From contig JACDTU010000007.1 in NCBI GenBank assembly GCA_022376465.1, forward strand, positions 124,001-188,000: DNA of 64,000 nt. Reading direction: 5' to 3'. The notes beneath the pieces were generated by a model. It did no database searches. It was not told where the DNA came from and saw only the letters and a program-made list of their open reading frames with translations. This document shows, piece by piece, positions 45,786-56,486 of this stretch (position 1 is its first letter; each line of letters starts with the position of its first letter). Source of the stretch: Cubamyces lactineus (Eukaryota; Basidiomycota; Agaricomycetes; Polyporales; Polyporaceae). Made by a program: the position numbers and the translations under genes.

Positions 45786-47900
45786 ATGTCTATCGACCAA
45801 GAGAAGAGCTCCATCAAGCAGGAGTCCGTCTCCGACTACTCCAAGGAGATCAAGCACATTGACAACACCACCGCCAATGTCAAGCTCGCCAACCCTCTCA
45901 CGGGCATCCCCCATGATCAGCTCATGGACGACGCCTCCGAGTTCGCAAAGTCCCATGGACTTGGCCACCTCGAGCAGGAGTTCCGCAAGGGTGCCCTCGT
46001 CGCACAGGACCCTACCGCGTTCGAGTCTCTCTCCCAGCTCACGGAAGAGGACAAGAGCGTCCTCCGCAGGGAGCTCACTCACCGCTGGGCACAACCCGCG
46101 CAGCTCTACTACCTCGTCATCCTTTGTTCCCTCTCAGCCGCCGTCCAGGGTGTGAGTACTCGTGCTATCTGTGGCATATTCATCACTTTTGCCGATCGAT
46201 GCTGACCTGCTGCGATCACAGATGGACGAATCAGTCATTAACGGCGCCAACCTGTTCTTCCCCGACCAGCTGGGCATCCCCCAGACGGGTCCCAACGCGA
46301 GCAGGAACCAGTGGCTGCTCGGTCTCGTGAACGGTGCTCCTTACGTGCGTATCTCCGAATGCTATTCTATTCCGTAACCTTCCGAGCTTACCGGCATCCC
46401 GTCTGCGACAGCTGTGCTGCGGTGTAATCGGATGCTGGCTCTCGGCGCCCATGAACAAGTACTTTGGTCGCCGGGGCACGATCTGCATCTCGGCATTCGT
46501 GTCCTTCATCACCTGTATCTGGCAAGGTCTCACCAACACGTGGTGGCACCTGTTCATCGCGCGGTTCATCCTTGGTTTCGGTATCGGCCCCAAGTCCTCG
46601 ACGGTCCCCGTGTATGCGGCTGAGTGCGCTCCTCCGGCCATTCGTGGCGCGCTGGTTATGATGTGGTATGTATAGCTTGTCGGCCTTAACGCACCGTCAG
46701 ACGCTGACCGGGCTTTCACAGGCAAATGTGGACGGCGTTCGGTATCATGATTGGCACGGTCATGAGCTTGGCGTTCTACCACGTCGCGGATACGCACAAC
46801 GTTCACGGTCTCAATTGGCGTCTCATGCTTGGTAGCGTAAGTGTTCTCGCGCGCCCACAGGCATTAGGCCGATGTTGACTTCTATTTTTTCATAGGCCGG
46901 TGTTCCCGCCCTTATCATCATGACGCAGGTCTTCTTCTGCCCCGAGTCGCCCCGTTGGTTGATTGGCAAGGGTCGTTACGACAAGGCCTTTGAGTCGCTC
47001 TTGCGCCTCCGCAAGAGCTCGCTCCAGGCTGCCCGTGACCTCTACTACATTCATGTCCTTCTCGAGGCGGAGAAGGAGATCCAGACCGGCCGCAACCTCT
47101 TCCTTGAGCTGTTCACCGTCCCCCGCAACCGCCGCGCGACGCTCGCCTCTGGCATCGTCATGTTCATGCAGCAGTTCTGCGGTGTCAACGTCATTGCGTA
47201 CTACTCGTCCAACATCTTCTCTCAGGCGAACTTCACGAACACCCAGGCGCTCGAGGCCTCGTGGGGCTTCGGCATGCTCAACTGGCTGTTCGCGTTCCCC
47301 GCCGTCTGGACCATCGACACCTTCGGTCGCCGCAACCTCCTGCTCACGACTTTCCCGCTCATGGCTATCTTCCTGCTCATGACCGGCTTCGCGTTCTACA
47401 TCCCCGAAGACTCAAAGGCGCGCATCGCCGTCGTCGCGCTCGGTATCTACCTATTCGCGATGGCGTACTCGCCCGGTGAGGGCCCTGTGCCGTTCACTTA
47501 CTCCGCCGAGGCGTTCCCGCTGTACGTCCGTGACGTCGGCATGGGCTGGGCGACGTCCGTGCTCTGGTTCTTCAACTTCATCGTCGCGATCACCTTCCCG
47601 CGTCTGCTCGGCGCGTTCCAGCCTCAAGGCGCGTTCGGGTGGTACGCGGGCTGGAACATCATGGGCTTCTTCCTCATCCTGCTCTTCCTGCCCGAGACGA
47701 AGGCGCTCTCGCTCGAGGAGCTCGACCAGGTGTTCAGCGTGCCGACGCACGTGCACGCGGCGTACCAGGTCAAGTCGCTCAAGCACACGATCCAGAAATA
47801 CGTATTCCGCATGAAGGTCGACCCCCTCCCGCCGCTGTACGAGCACGAGGGTGCGATCGGCGAAAAGCACTACGCGCCGGGCGGCTCGGGCCACGCATAG
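45786..47900 (+). CDS. MFS sugar/polyol transporter
   Basis: Five exons: 45786-46151, 46222-46344, 46412-46665, 46722-46836 and 46896-47900; 620 residues. A hydrophilic N-terminus of about 100 residues precedes twelve predicted membrane segments. Sugar-porter signatures are present: AVQGMDESVINGANLFFP in the first helix region, NKYFGRRG after helix 2, FFCPESPRWLIGKGRYDKA before the central loop, MQQFCGVNVIAYYSSNIF in helix 7, DTFGRRNLL in the cytosolic loop, PFTYSAEAFPLYVRD in helix 10 and LPETKALSLEELD after helix 12. It should be a plasma-membrane proton-coupled sugar importer. The substrate cannot be told from sequence alone. A TATA box lies 173 bp upstream. Confidence 0.92.
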
Positions 47901-49666
47901 GCGTACCCTTGCTATTCTCGGGGGTGTGTAGTTGTGGGCGCGAAGTAATGTTGTGGTGCTGTTGCTGCTGTTGTTGTAGGAAAGGACGGGCGGGATGCTT
48001 CGCCTCGGATGATGACGGATGGCGTGTTGTGCTGTGCCCGTGGGACGACGCTCGTGTGTGTACAGGCTACCCTCACCCTCCTCCTATTCCGTACGTTAAT
48101 CTGTGTGACGAATACCACGACGACCCCTGTCATGTTTCTTCCCCTCCCTCTGTGTTCTCTCGCTTCTTGTGTTATTACATGTAATGATAGTGCCGACTTG
48201 GTTTTTTTACGATACTTTATCCAATGAGGATTCTGCTTGACGTCTCTGCTGCTTTGGGTGCTTCGAGCTATCTGCTTTCACTCGGTACTAGACTAGCGGG
48301 GTACCCGGGGGAAACTTTCGAATCCTCGAATCTCGAATCTCAAGAGTGAGGATGAAGGTGAGTGACCAAGCGCCCGCGCTCCAACGGACGTTTCTGACAC
48401 TCTTCCAGCGCTAACGCGAACGCCCCGCGTCAGGGGTACCTCCGATCCAACATGGATCCACCGTTACTCAACGCCGGTGTGGTGTATTCGAAGCTGCGAC
48501 ATGCGCCCCGTCGGACTCGCTCGGCGTCTCAGCGACACCACTACAGGGGGCTCGATGAAGTTGCAAGGCTCCGCACGGTGACGCCTGCAGTGGCACTGGC
48601 ACCGTTGGAGGTCGACAGGTTACAACTGGTCGAAACAAGACACCACTCGGCGGACTCGGACTCGGACTTTGGCTGTCGGCGATCCCGAGATGTTCAGACG
48701 CAGTCAGTCGGTCGGTGCGGCGGTGTCGGTGTCGGTGCTCTAAAGTTCGAAGACTCGGACGGACGGTCGATGACAGTTACATTTGTCAGGTCTCCACCAC
48801 CATCTGCAGTCTACAGGACTGCGCTCGGTATTTCGATTATTTGCCGTTGCTTTGAATTGAATTGTGAGGTGAGTTCTACGAAAGGTCGACGTTGTTGTGA
48901 TGTGGTTATGTCATTGATCAGATGTGCATAGGTACAGCTATGCACGGAGCATGCGCCGTAATGACTGACTTCATGCGGGGCTCTGGTTTGGGTACTGGCC
49001 GGAGGTGAGGATCGACGCGAATGCACGTAAGGGCACGTATCCACGGACCCACTTGTCTACGTATGCGGCTGTATCCAAGGGCCGCCTCCGATCTTGTGTA
49101 TATGCGCTAGCTGTGGTGCGTTACCGTGCTCTCTAGAGTGAAAGGGGCCATTCGATCGCGCTAACGCCGAATGGGCTTCTCGGGGCTGCAGGACGTTTGC
49201 TGTGCCTTCCATAGCCATTCATAACATATCTGCGGTCGACTACGATGGGCGATGGGCTGAGCACTCACATCGTTCGTTCAAACTTCAGTGATGCTGACAC
49301 TCTGTGCTTCGCCACCAAATCTTGAAGATGACATGGGTATCATGCACCGCCTCCTTTTGCCGTAGTACTTACAAGTTCCTCTTCGACATGCTCGACGTAC
49401 CTGGATGATCGCGGGTCTTGTGCTGGGTCGTGTCGTGCTGGGCTGATGAAACCCGTGGCTGAAGTTGGCGTTTCGTCTGGCTGCGTCCTATGCTAGTGCT
49501 ACGATCGGCCCGCCCTTCTAGTATTAGACCGCAATGCCCGGGGTCCAGAAGCCCTTTCTACTGCTTCTCTCTGGGATCGACAACATTGACCGGCTCGTGC
49601 TTTCCTAGCCACGCTTGCTCGGAGCCTCCCGTCTGCATGGTATGGAGCAAGCGAGGATGCCAATGA
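47901..49666. other. 3' flank and intergenic
   Basis: No supported gene. The 159-codon plus frame at 48452-48931 lacks recognisable motifs and contains repeated short units (TCGGTG, GGACTC). Confidence 0.45.
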
Positions 49667-49948
49667 AGAACACGGGCCTCCGCCACCACGGGAATAGGCT
49701 CACCAATCACGCTTGGCCTCGTGCTCACGATTCCCTGCGCGAACTACGCACTACGGCCAGCCGTCTCGCTGCAGATCGCTCGCCCGCCCGAGATGCCCGG
49801 CCTCGTCATATTCTGCGCCTCTGCGCTGTATCGTGCGGTGGGCGAGCTTCTCGCTCGGTGGATCGTTTTGACTGTTTTTGCGGGCCCCGACTTCGTCAGC
49901 TCGGCCTTCTCGGGCTCCTCGATCACACCACGAAAGACTCCTGCTTAG
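49667..49948 (+). pseudogene. 3' coding fragment of an unknown membrane-type protein
   Basis: The frame ending at TAG 49946-49948 is open back to 49667 and has strong G/C preference at third codon positions, unlike its surroundings. It encodes two hydrophobic stretches, TLGLVLTIPCANYALRPAVS and LLARWIVLTVFAGPDFVSSA, with PPEMPGLVIFCASALYRAVG between them. No start or upstream exon could be joined, so it looks like the last exon of a gene, intact or decayed. Family not recognised. Confidence 0.35.
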
Positions 49949-50060
49949 AAGGCTGTGTCAGTCATGGATCTTGAACGCCGCTGCTTGAAGCTTCCGTTTG
50001 GGCTGTCGTGGTTCTGCGTCTCGTCTTCGTGACACCTAAGGATTTTACAGAAATGTCGCA

Positions 50061-50067
50061 TATATAA
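50061..50067 (+). promoter_or_regulatory. TATA box of the Rds1-like gene
   Basis: TATATAA 86 bp before ATG 50147, followed by a CT-rich leader. Confidence 0.6.
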
Positions 50068-50146
50068 CACAACGGCTGGACGATGAGATTTCTCTCTAGC
50101 CCTTCGCTCTCTCACTCCTTTCCTTCTCCTAAGTCACTCTCTCGCG

Positions 50147-51264
50147 ATGTTCCCTAACGCACTCTTTGTGGTCCTGGTTGCGTCCGCAGCCATGTTCGCT
50201 GCTCCTACCCCTGCGCCCGTTACCGGTGAGCATCTCGTGCCTGATATTCTGACGATGCTGGGGTACTGACTGCCCTTTAGATACCGACATCCTGCAGTTC
50301 GCGCTGACCCTCGAGCACTTGGAGAACGCGTTCTACTCCGGCGGTCTGGCCAAGTTTGACGCCGGCGCGTTCGAGAAGGCGGGCTTCGCATCCTGGGTGC
50401 GCGGCCGCTTTGAACAAATCGCGCAGCACGAGGCGGCGCACGTTAAGTTCCTTAGTACTGCCCTCGGAGACAACGCTACTAAGCCCTGCGTGTATGATTT
50501 GTGCGTGTTGCCTCCTCAACAGTGGGCCTTCGTTGATATCTCATGGCTGCATTTAGCCCTTATGACTCCCCAGAGTCGTTCGCAGGCCTTTCCATGGCCT
50601 TGGAGAGCGTGGGCGATGCGGCATACCTCGGCGCGGCACACCTCGTGTCCGACAAAGGTGTCCTAACGGATGCTGCTGTATGTCGCAACACCGTCCTGTG
50701 CCTCTTGGGCATCTGCTCATGTATCCATACAGTCCATCCTGTCGGTTGAAGCTCGTCATGCTGGATGGGTCTCCGCCTCGGTCCTCAAGAACCAGCCATG
50801 GAACGGGCCGTTCGATGCCCCGCTCACCACCAGCGGCGCGTTCTCGCTTGCCTGTGAGTGCTTCCCTGTCTCCGCCACCCGTCCGCTTCGCCCGCTGACC
50901 CCATCCACACCTCGCTATAGCACAATTCATCAAAAGCTGCCCTTCGACCAACCCGACGCTCCCCGTCCAGACCTTCCCCGCGCTCACCCTCACGACCACC
51001 GGGTCCACGGCCTCACCCGGCGACGCCGTGTCTCTCGACTTCGACAAGCGTCCCGCGAGCGCGTCCGTTGCGTGGCTCAGCGGGCTCGACGTTGTCTACT
51101 CGGATTTGGACGGGAGCGGGAAGACGACGGTGCCGCAAGGCTTGATGGGCACGGTGTTTGCGACGGTCGTGTCGAGCAAGGACGCGCCCCCGAGCGATGC
51201 GAACATGCTGAGCGGGTTTACGATTGTGCAGATCCCCTTCGGTTCGCAGGCGGTTAACGCGTGA
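50147..51264 (+). CDS. secreted ferritin-fold protein, Rds1-like stress protein
   Basis: Five exons: 50147-50225, 50281-50500, 50557-50677, 50733-50853 and 50921-51264; 294 residues. The N-terminus MFPNALFVVLVASAAMFAAP is a signal peptide. The ferritin-like four-helix part carries FALTLEHLENAFYSGGLAKF, then FEQIAQHEAAHVKFLSTALG and ILSVEARHAGWVSASVLKNQ. The Glu/His residues of these helices (EHLE, QHEAAH, EARH) are placed as diiron ligands in this superfamily. The C-terminal third is a Thr/Ser-rich domain probably folded as beta sandwich. Relatives such as fission yeast Rds1 respond to stress and nutrient starvation. Metal binding is inferred, and the biochemical activity of the family is not established. 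Confidence 0.85.
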
Positions 51265-51467
51265 GTGGTGTGCTAGGAGGATAGCTGACGGCCCGATGAG
51301 TGCGATGGCGCGGGCTTTGTGAACACTGGATATGCAGTCGAGGGGCTACGGACAGATACATTAGTTTTCGTGTGCTAGTGATGTTGCCTGACATGAACAT
51401 TCTGCGCATAATCATACAAAACTTGCGCGAGCAATTATGATGATGAATCCCCGGCTTGAACAACGTT

Positions 51468-52817
51468 TCACACACAGTGCGCCCATGCGCCCGCCCCTGT
51501 CTCCGAAACCACTTCCAACCAATCCTTGCGCACCTCCTCAAGATACTTACGGCTATTCATCCTCTTGCGAGGCGAAAGCGCGACCGCCTGCTTGCCGGCC
51601 GCGCGACACGTCTCCAAGAACCGACTGAGCTCCCGCAGCGCCTGGTCATACTCCACGAACGGCGTGCCGCAAAATCCACCTGGAGGCGGAGGCGACCCGG
51701 GCTGGACGAGCAGGCACTGCAGCTGAGGAAACAGGGCCGGGGGAGGTGGCCGTGGCGGTGCAGGAGGATGGAGCTGCTCTGACAAGGTCCGCCATACGTT
51801 GACGATCGGACTCGGGTGTCTCCCTCGCGGGACGGGAGGGCGTGTCACTCCAACGGCGCGCGCGAGCTGGTCGAGATCGCCCGTCTGGCCCGATACGCGG
51901 AGGTGCGTGACGTGGGGAGCGCGTATCGCCCACTTATCTAGGAGCTGGAAGTCGTGGTCGTATGGGAGGAGATGCAGGTGTGTGAGGGCGGGGAAGAGTG
52001 ATTCCTGGCTCGCGCTCGGGTCGGCGCTCGAATCGACGTCGGGGAAGAGGCTGTTCGGGTTGGAAATTTCAACGACCGTGAGCGAGCGCAGGGCGGGGAA
52101 TGGGATGGTGAAGAGCGAGATGCCCAGCGTGCCTCCGTATCGAAAGCCAGACTGGAGGACGAGCGTCCACAGGTCGGGCGCGACGAGCTGGAACAGCCGG
52201 CGTGCAGCATCGTGGTAGGAAGGATCGGAGAGGACAGTGTCCTCCCTGGGCCGCCTGCCTCGCGAGCCAGCTGCTTCCTCGAGGATCATGCCGACTTCGT
52301 ATTCTAGCTGATATAGGTCGAGCTGCTCATCGGAGAGTGAGTCGGGCTATAGTACGAATCCGTCAAAAAACATGTCAATAAGTCGGGGTCTTGTCTGCTC
52401 GCTGTGCATGCGCGTGCTCACCTCCGAGTCAGAGTCAACAGATTCTGAGACTCTATAATTGCGGCGCTGCCGGTCTTTGCGGCGGCGGCGTGGGGGTGGA
52501 GAGAGAGAGGACGTGTAATACGCCAGCCGCGGCCGCTGACGACTCCCATCGATGCGCGGGAACGTCGCGTAGAGGTGCCGGACGTGCGGTTTATCGCGCC
52601 CACCTTCCGTCTCGAGCTTGCACTCGCGCTCGTACAGTGCGAGGAACGAGCTCAAGCGGCGTGGGTTGGCAATCAGGGAGACGGTGTGGAATCGCGCGGT
52701 ACGCGACGCGGCGCGGACGCTCTTGGAGGTAAGGGAGAGCGCGTTGCCGGTGAGGCCGCCGTCCGTACAGGCGAGCGTGAAGATACGCTGAAGAGTCTCT
52801 AAAGGGAGGGTATCCAT
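51468..52817 (-). CDS. F-box-like protein, tandem copy A
   Basis: Two exons read downwards: 52422-52817 and 51468-52346; 424 residues. The apparent stop near 52347 lies in a 75-nt intron (donor GTGAGC, acceptor CTATAG) and joins VDSDSE to PDSLSDEQLDLYQLE. The N-terminus MDTLPLETLQRIFTLACTDG is an F-box-like motif (LPxExLxxIF), followed by ALSLTSKSVRAASRTARFHT. A charged disordered segment follows, then a leucine-rich region with RLFQLVAPDLWTLVLQSGF, FPALRSLTVVEIS and FPALTHLHLLPYDHDF, reminiscent of the irregular leucine-rich repeats of basidiomycete F-box proteins. Probable SCF ubiquitin-ligase substrate receptor; the target is unknown. Copy B lies directly upstream on the same strand. Confidence 0.82.
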
Positions 52818-53175
52818 GAAGCCAGATGCCTCGGGATGAGCGATTACCTGGGGTCGGTTCTTACAAATAGTTCAATGGGTGGAGGTTTAAATCACACCGC
52901 CCAGAGCGCGCTCTTGCTTATAATCGTGGGCGTCTCGGATACGTACTGCGGGTGCGGCCCTTAAGCTTGTGTACCGCAGCCGTAGCAGGCCTGGCTGTGC
53001 CGCGTTGGTCTCTGGGCATACTGCACATGGGAAGAGGCTCGTTCCCAGTGATACATATAGTTGTTGTGCAGTCCGCACCGAGTTCCATGTGTAAATTGGC
53101 AACGACTTCTTCATCCATGTACATATGATTGAACACTTATCGCAACATAGTCTTCGCACAAACGCGTAGACAATA
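52818..53175. other. spacer between F-box copies A and B
   Basis: 358 bp with no gene; promoter of copy A and 3' end of copy B. Confidence 0.6.
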
Positions 53176-54504
53176 CTAGTATGTCCAAACACCAGCCCCG
53201 GTCCCTGAGACCATGTCTATCCAATCCTTGCGTACCTGCTCAAGATACATTCGGTCAGGGCCCTTCTTCTCGCTAGACGGGAGCACGACGGCCTGCACGC
53301 CGGCTGCGCGACACGCTTCTGCGAGTTCCATGAGTTCCTTCACTCCGTCGTGATGTGACAGCCTGTCCATCTCATTGTCGTCAGGAGCAGGCCCAGGTTG
53401 AACAAGTAGGTACCGCAGCTCGCCAAACATAGGCATGGGAGGCGGTGGTACTGGTTCGCCGGGAACAAGCTGCTTGAATGTCAATATCTCCCATAAGTCG
53501 CGCAGTACCTCCTGGACCCTCCTTCCACTGGTAATAGAAGGGGGCACGACCCCCACCGCTAGCGCGAGCTGGTCAACCACAGGATTTGAGGCCCTGATCC
53601 CCGACATGCGGAGGTGCGTGATGCGCGGTGCGTGGCTTGCCCACGTCTTGAGTTGATAGTAATATCCCTTCTGAGTCGGGAGGAGGTGAAGGTGCGTAAG
53701 GCCGGGAAAGAGTGGCCCTTGGTCCTGTGACACGGCGTCGTTGTTGCTTTTGGGAAAAAGGCCAGTCGGTGTTGCAACCTCGAAGAGCGTGAGGGACTTC
53801 AGAGCGGGAAACGGTGCAGTGAAGAGTTCGAGCCACAGCGGGCCTCCGGCGTCCCGAAAGCCAGTTCGTAAGATGAGCGTTCGCAGATCTGGCGCGACGA
53901 ATTGGAATAGCCTGCGTGCAGCAGCGAAATAGGCTGGGGATGTAGTGGGGTCTCCGACAAGCTGCCTACCTCGCGAGTCGGCCGCTTCAGCTGGGATTGC
54001 AGCGAGATGACCTCTGGTCTCATCTGCGTCGAGCCGCTCCTCGTTAAGGGCGCCACGCTGCCCATCAGTGAGTATTGAGCTGCGGCTATCCTTGTGAATA
54101 CCTTCTCTCACCTTTAACGTAGAGTTGGGAGACCCAGAAGAAAACTTGGGACTTTCCCGATCTCTGAAAGTCTGATTGTGGTGCTGTGGCCGCGGAGGGG
54201 GGGAGAGCGAGTAGCGTGAAGATCGCGGCGCGCCGCGATCACCGATGCGGGGGAACATTGCGTACAGGTGCCGGACGCGGGGCTTGCGAGCTTCTTCCGT
54301 TTGCTCACACTCGCGTTCGTACAGTGCGAGGAACGAATCCAGACGGCGCGGGTTCGCGATCAAGGTGACGGTGTGGAAGCGCACGGTGCGCGAGGCGGCG
54401 CGAATGTCCTTGGAAGTGAGGGAAAGCGCGTTGCCCGTATGACCGCCGTCGGTGCAGGCGAGCGCGAAGATGTACTGGAGGATCTCCAGGGGAAGAGATT
54501 CCAT
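53176..54504 (-). CDS. F-box-like protein, tandem copy B
   Basis: Start ATG at 54504 gives MESLPLEILQYIFALACTDG, matching copy A. Two exons, 54112-54504 and 53176-54057, give 424 residues, exactly the length of copy A. The 54-nt intron (54058-54111, donor GTGAGA, acceptor GGGCAG) is a multiple of three and contains no stop, so an unspliced form would be 442 residues. Shared features are the F-box motif, ALSLTSKDIRAASRTVRFHT, the disordered middle, RLFQFVAPDLRTLILRTGF, FPGLTHLHLLPTQKGYY and a C-terminal EQVRKDWIDMVSGTGAGVW. The copies are clearly paralogous but well diverged, most in the middle. Likely SCF substrate receptor, target unknown. Confidence 0.82.
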   Translation of the reverse strand: MESLPLEILQYIFALACTDGGHTGNALSLTSKDIRAASRTVRFHTVTLIANPRRLDSFLALYERECEQTEEARKPRVRHLYAMFPRIGDRGAPRSSRYSLSPPPRPQHHNQTFRDRESPKFSSGSPNSTLKVREGIHKDSRSSILTDGQRGALNEERLDADETRGHLAAIPAEAADSRGRQLVGDPTTSPAYFAAARRLFQFVAPDLRTLILRTGFRDAGGPLWLELFTAPFPALKSLTLFEVATPTGLFPKSNNDAVSQDQGPLFPGLTHLHLLPTQKGYYYQLKTWASHAPRITHLRMSGIRASNPVVDQLALAVGVVPPSITSGRRVQEVLRDLWEILTFKQLVPGEPVPPPPMPMFGELRYLLVQPGPAPDDNEMDRLSHHDGVKELMELAEACRAAGVQAVVLPSSEKKGPDRMYLEQVRKDWIDMVSGTGAGVWTY

Positions 54505-55149
54505 GCTGCTATGAAGGTGAGGTCGAGAGCGAGGAGGATTGAGATAGCTTGTGTGTTGAGCGTTCACAGTGAACACGAACAGGACGGAAGGTGCTGAGAG
54601 AGAGAGACCGGACAACGATCGATGATGGTGTGTAGTACGAATCACATAAAGCTTGCTCGTAAGCGCTTTCTTGACTTCTGTGTTGTCGGCATCATTCCAG
54701 CCGGATACGTACACACTGCTGTAGTCACCAAGATCACCAATATCATGCAGATGATGGATTCAAGCAAGCGCGTTCCTTGCCATTCATCCTTCCCAAGACG
54801 ACGGGTAGTCGGGCGAAATTGCCTTTGACACGCAGGGATGACAGCGACGGCAGGCAGCTTAACCCGTTCCGCGAACGTTTGCAGAATGGCGTATGTGGTG
54901 CCGGAAGCCAAACTGGACAGTGGCAAGGGTCCGCCAGCTTAGCGCGACGAGCTGAAGAGATCGTCGCGTGGTGTCGTGGTACGCGACAGAGGGGTGGATC
55001 GTTGGTTATTGACCTACCTCCGACACTCGCGACATGTGTGGCAGTCGGTTGTCTTTCGCACGACCTGAGTTAGACGACCCCGAGTCTTCGCAGAGAGCAT
55101 CTTGTAGTTGATCATTGAGCTGTGAGATCATGGCGTGATGAGACACTGC
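54505..55149. other. spacer upstream of F-box copy B
   Basis: No gene seen; promoter of copy B and flank of the copy C remnant. Confidence 0.5.
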
Positions 55150-55356
55150 TTATACCCCGCACTCACGCTCGTGCATCGCGAGGGACGACTTAAGGCGGAG
55201 TGGGTTGGCAATTCATGCAATTGAGCGGTAGCGCGCGATGCGGGACACCGCACAAATGCTCTTGAAGATGAGTGAAAGGGCGATTCCAGTATGGCCGCCA
55301 TCAGTACAGGAGAGAGCGAAGATCCTCTGAAGGATTTCGGCGGGGAGCGTGTCCAG
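55150..55356 (-). pseudogene. F-box pseudogene, tandem copy C
   Basis: Read downwards from 55356 the frame gives LDTLPAEILQRIFALSCTDG, then HTGIALSLIFKSICAVSRIA and, after an in-frame TGA at 55213-55215, IANPLRLKSSLAMHEREC, aligning with the first 70 or so residues of copies A and B. The start codon is replaced by CTG, and the rest of the gene is missing downstream. It is a truncated, disabled third copy in the same orientation. Confidence 0.88.
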
Positions 55357-55988
55357 GACTCTTCGTCCCCTTGGCTGTATGAGATTCCTGAGAAGCTGAG
55401 CGATTAGTAAGGCATTACAATATGTGTGAATACTGCTTATATTGTGCCCATGAACATACTAAATATGATATGCATATGTGCTGCTCACCGATATTGCAAC
55501 GTTCTCAACCAATTGTTTGTCCAGAGGGCGTCGCATCCGTGCGAGTCGCGGCCCGCGCGCGGGCCTTCGTATGGCAGTGCCGGCTGCGTGTGAGACTCAA
55601 GAGTCAGAGCACTTACCATTGTACCAGGGTTGAGAATGGGGGCCTTCGTCCGCGTGCTGAGTGATGAGCCACCGCATGGGCCAGGACGGAGTGTTGTGAC
55701 AATGGATCCAACCGAGCGCCTAGAGTGATGCTGCGGCCTGCCATCGTCAAGTGAGGCTGTAACGCGGCGAAGGACTTCCAATTGTAGATGAACGCGGTGC
55801 ATTGACGTTACTGAGAACAAAGCGCGCCATGGATGTTCGCCTAGGGTCAAGGCGATGTCCAGTCGGCCACTTGAAAGGTTCGGGCACAGGGCCAAGCGTC
55901 GGATGGCCGTCATCGCCACGGTCAAAGCGCGTCGAAGCTGGGTCCAAGCACACAGCACTCTCTGGCTGGCGAGACGGTTGCGGAGAGG
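55357..55988. other. intergenic
   Basis: No supported gene between the F-box pseudogene and the TATA box of the 56105 gene. Confidence 0.5.
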
Positions 55989-55996
55989 TATATAAG
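55989..55996 (+). promoter_or_regulatory. TATA box of the 56105 gene
   Basis: TATATAAG 116 bp upstream of ATG 56105, followed by a long C/A-rich leader (CATCCACCACACCATCACC and similar), typical of strongly expressed fungal genes. Confidence 0.6.
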
Positions 55997-56104
55997 GGTG
56001 CGGTAGGGACACCTCATACTCATCAGCTCATCCTCATCCACTCGCATCGAGAACAACCTCACAAGAACAGCATCCACCACACCATCACCAACTCACTGGG
56101 TAGC

Positions 56105-56358
56105 ATGGGCACCCACCAAGACCGTCCCTTCGGGGACACGCGCAAATGTGCACACTCTTCTGACAGACAAACCACTCAGCTTTCCTCATCCACTGAATAC
56201 CCGTAAGCACTCTCTCATAGCGCTTTCGCATATAGGTAACTCACCGCCATGTATCATGCAGACGGAACCGATCCTGCAGGCAACTGCTACGCGAGCAGTT
56301 GAACCGCGCTCCGCGCCGCGTCCATTACGGCGCAGAGACTCTTACCCGGCTTCACTAG
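56105..56358 (+). CDS. small TATA-driven gene of unknown function
   Basis: Exon 1 (56105-56202) encodes MGTHQDRPFGDTRKCAHSSD and a Gln/Ser/Thr-rich end. The donor is GTAAGC and the acceptor ATGCAG at 56261, with exon 2 from 56262. The joined frame ends at TAG 56356-56358, giving 64 residues that finish in RRVHYGAETLTRLH. The promoter and leader are convincing, but the last codons lie inside a 43-bp tandem repeat, so the true C-terminus may have been replaced by repeat expansion or insertion. The product is hydrophilic and has no recognised domain. Confidence 0.4.
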
Positions 56359-56486
56359 AGGCCGTGCGCGGTAGTGAAGCCTCTTGCCCGGCTTCACTAC
56401 CGTGCGAAAGAGGCCCCGTCAAGCCTCTTGCCCGGCTACACTACCGATCAGTGAACGGGCAGAGAGACTCTTACCCGACTTCACTA
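56339..56486. repeat. four-unit tandem repeat, about 43-bp period, with hairpin
   Basis: The core CTCTTRCCCGGCTTCACTA starts at 56339, 56381, 56425 and 56468 (spacings 42, 44, 43); units differ by a few bases. At 56369-56380 and 56391-56402 two perfect 12-bp arms (CGGTAGTGAAGC and its reverse complement) can form a stem with a 10-nt loop. Confidence 0.8.

Noticed and set aside
48452..48931. 159-codon plus-strand open frame
   Set aside because: Openness is partly due to short TCGG/GGACTC repeats; no domain and no promoter seen.
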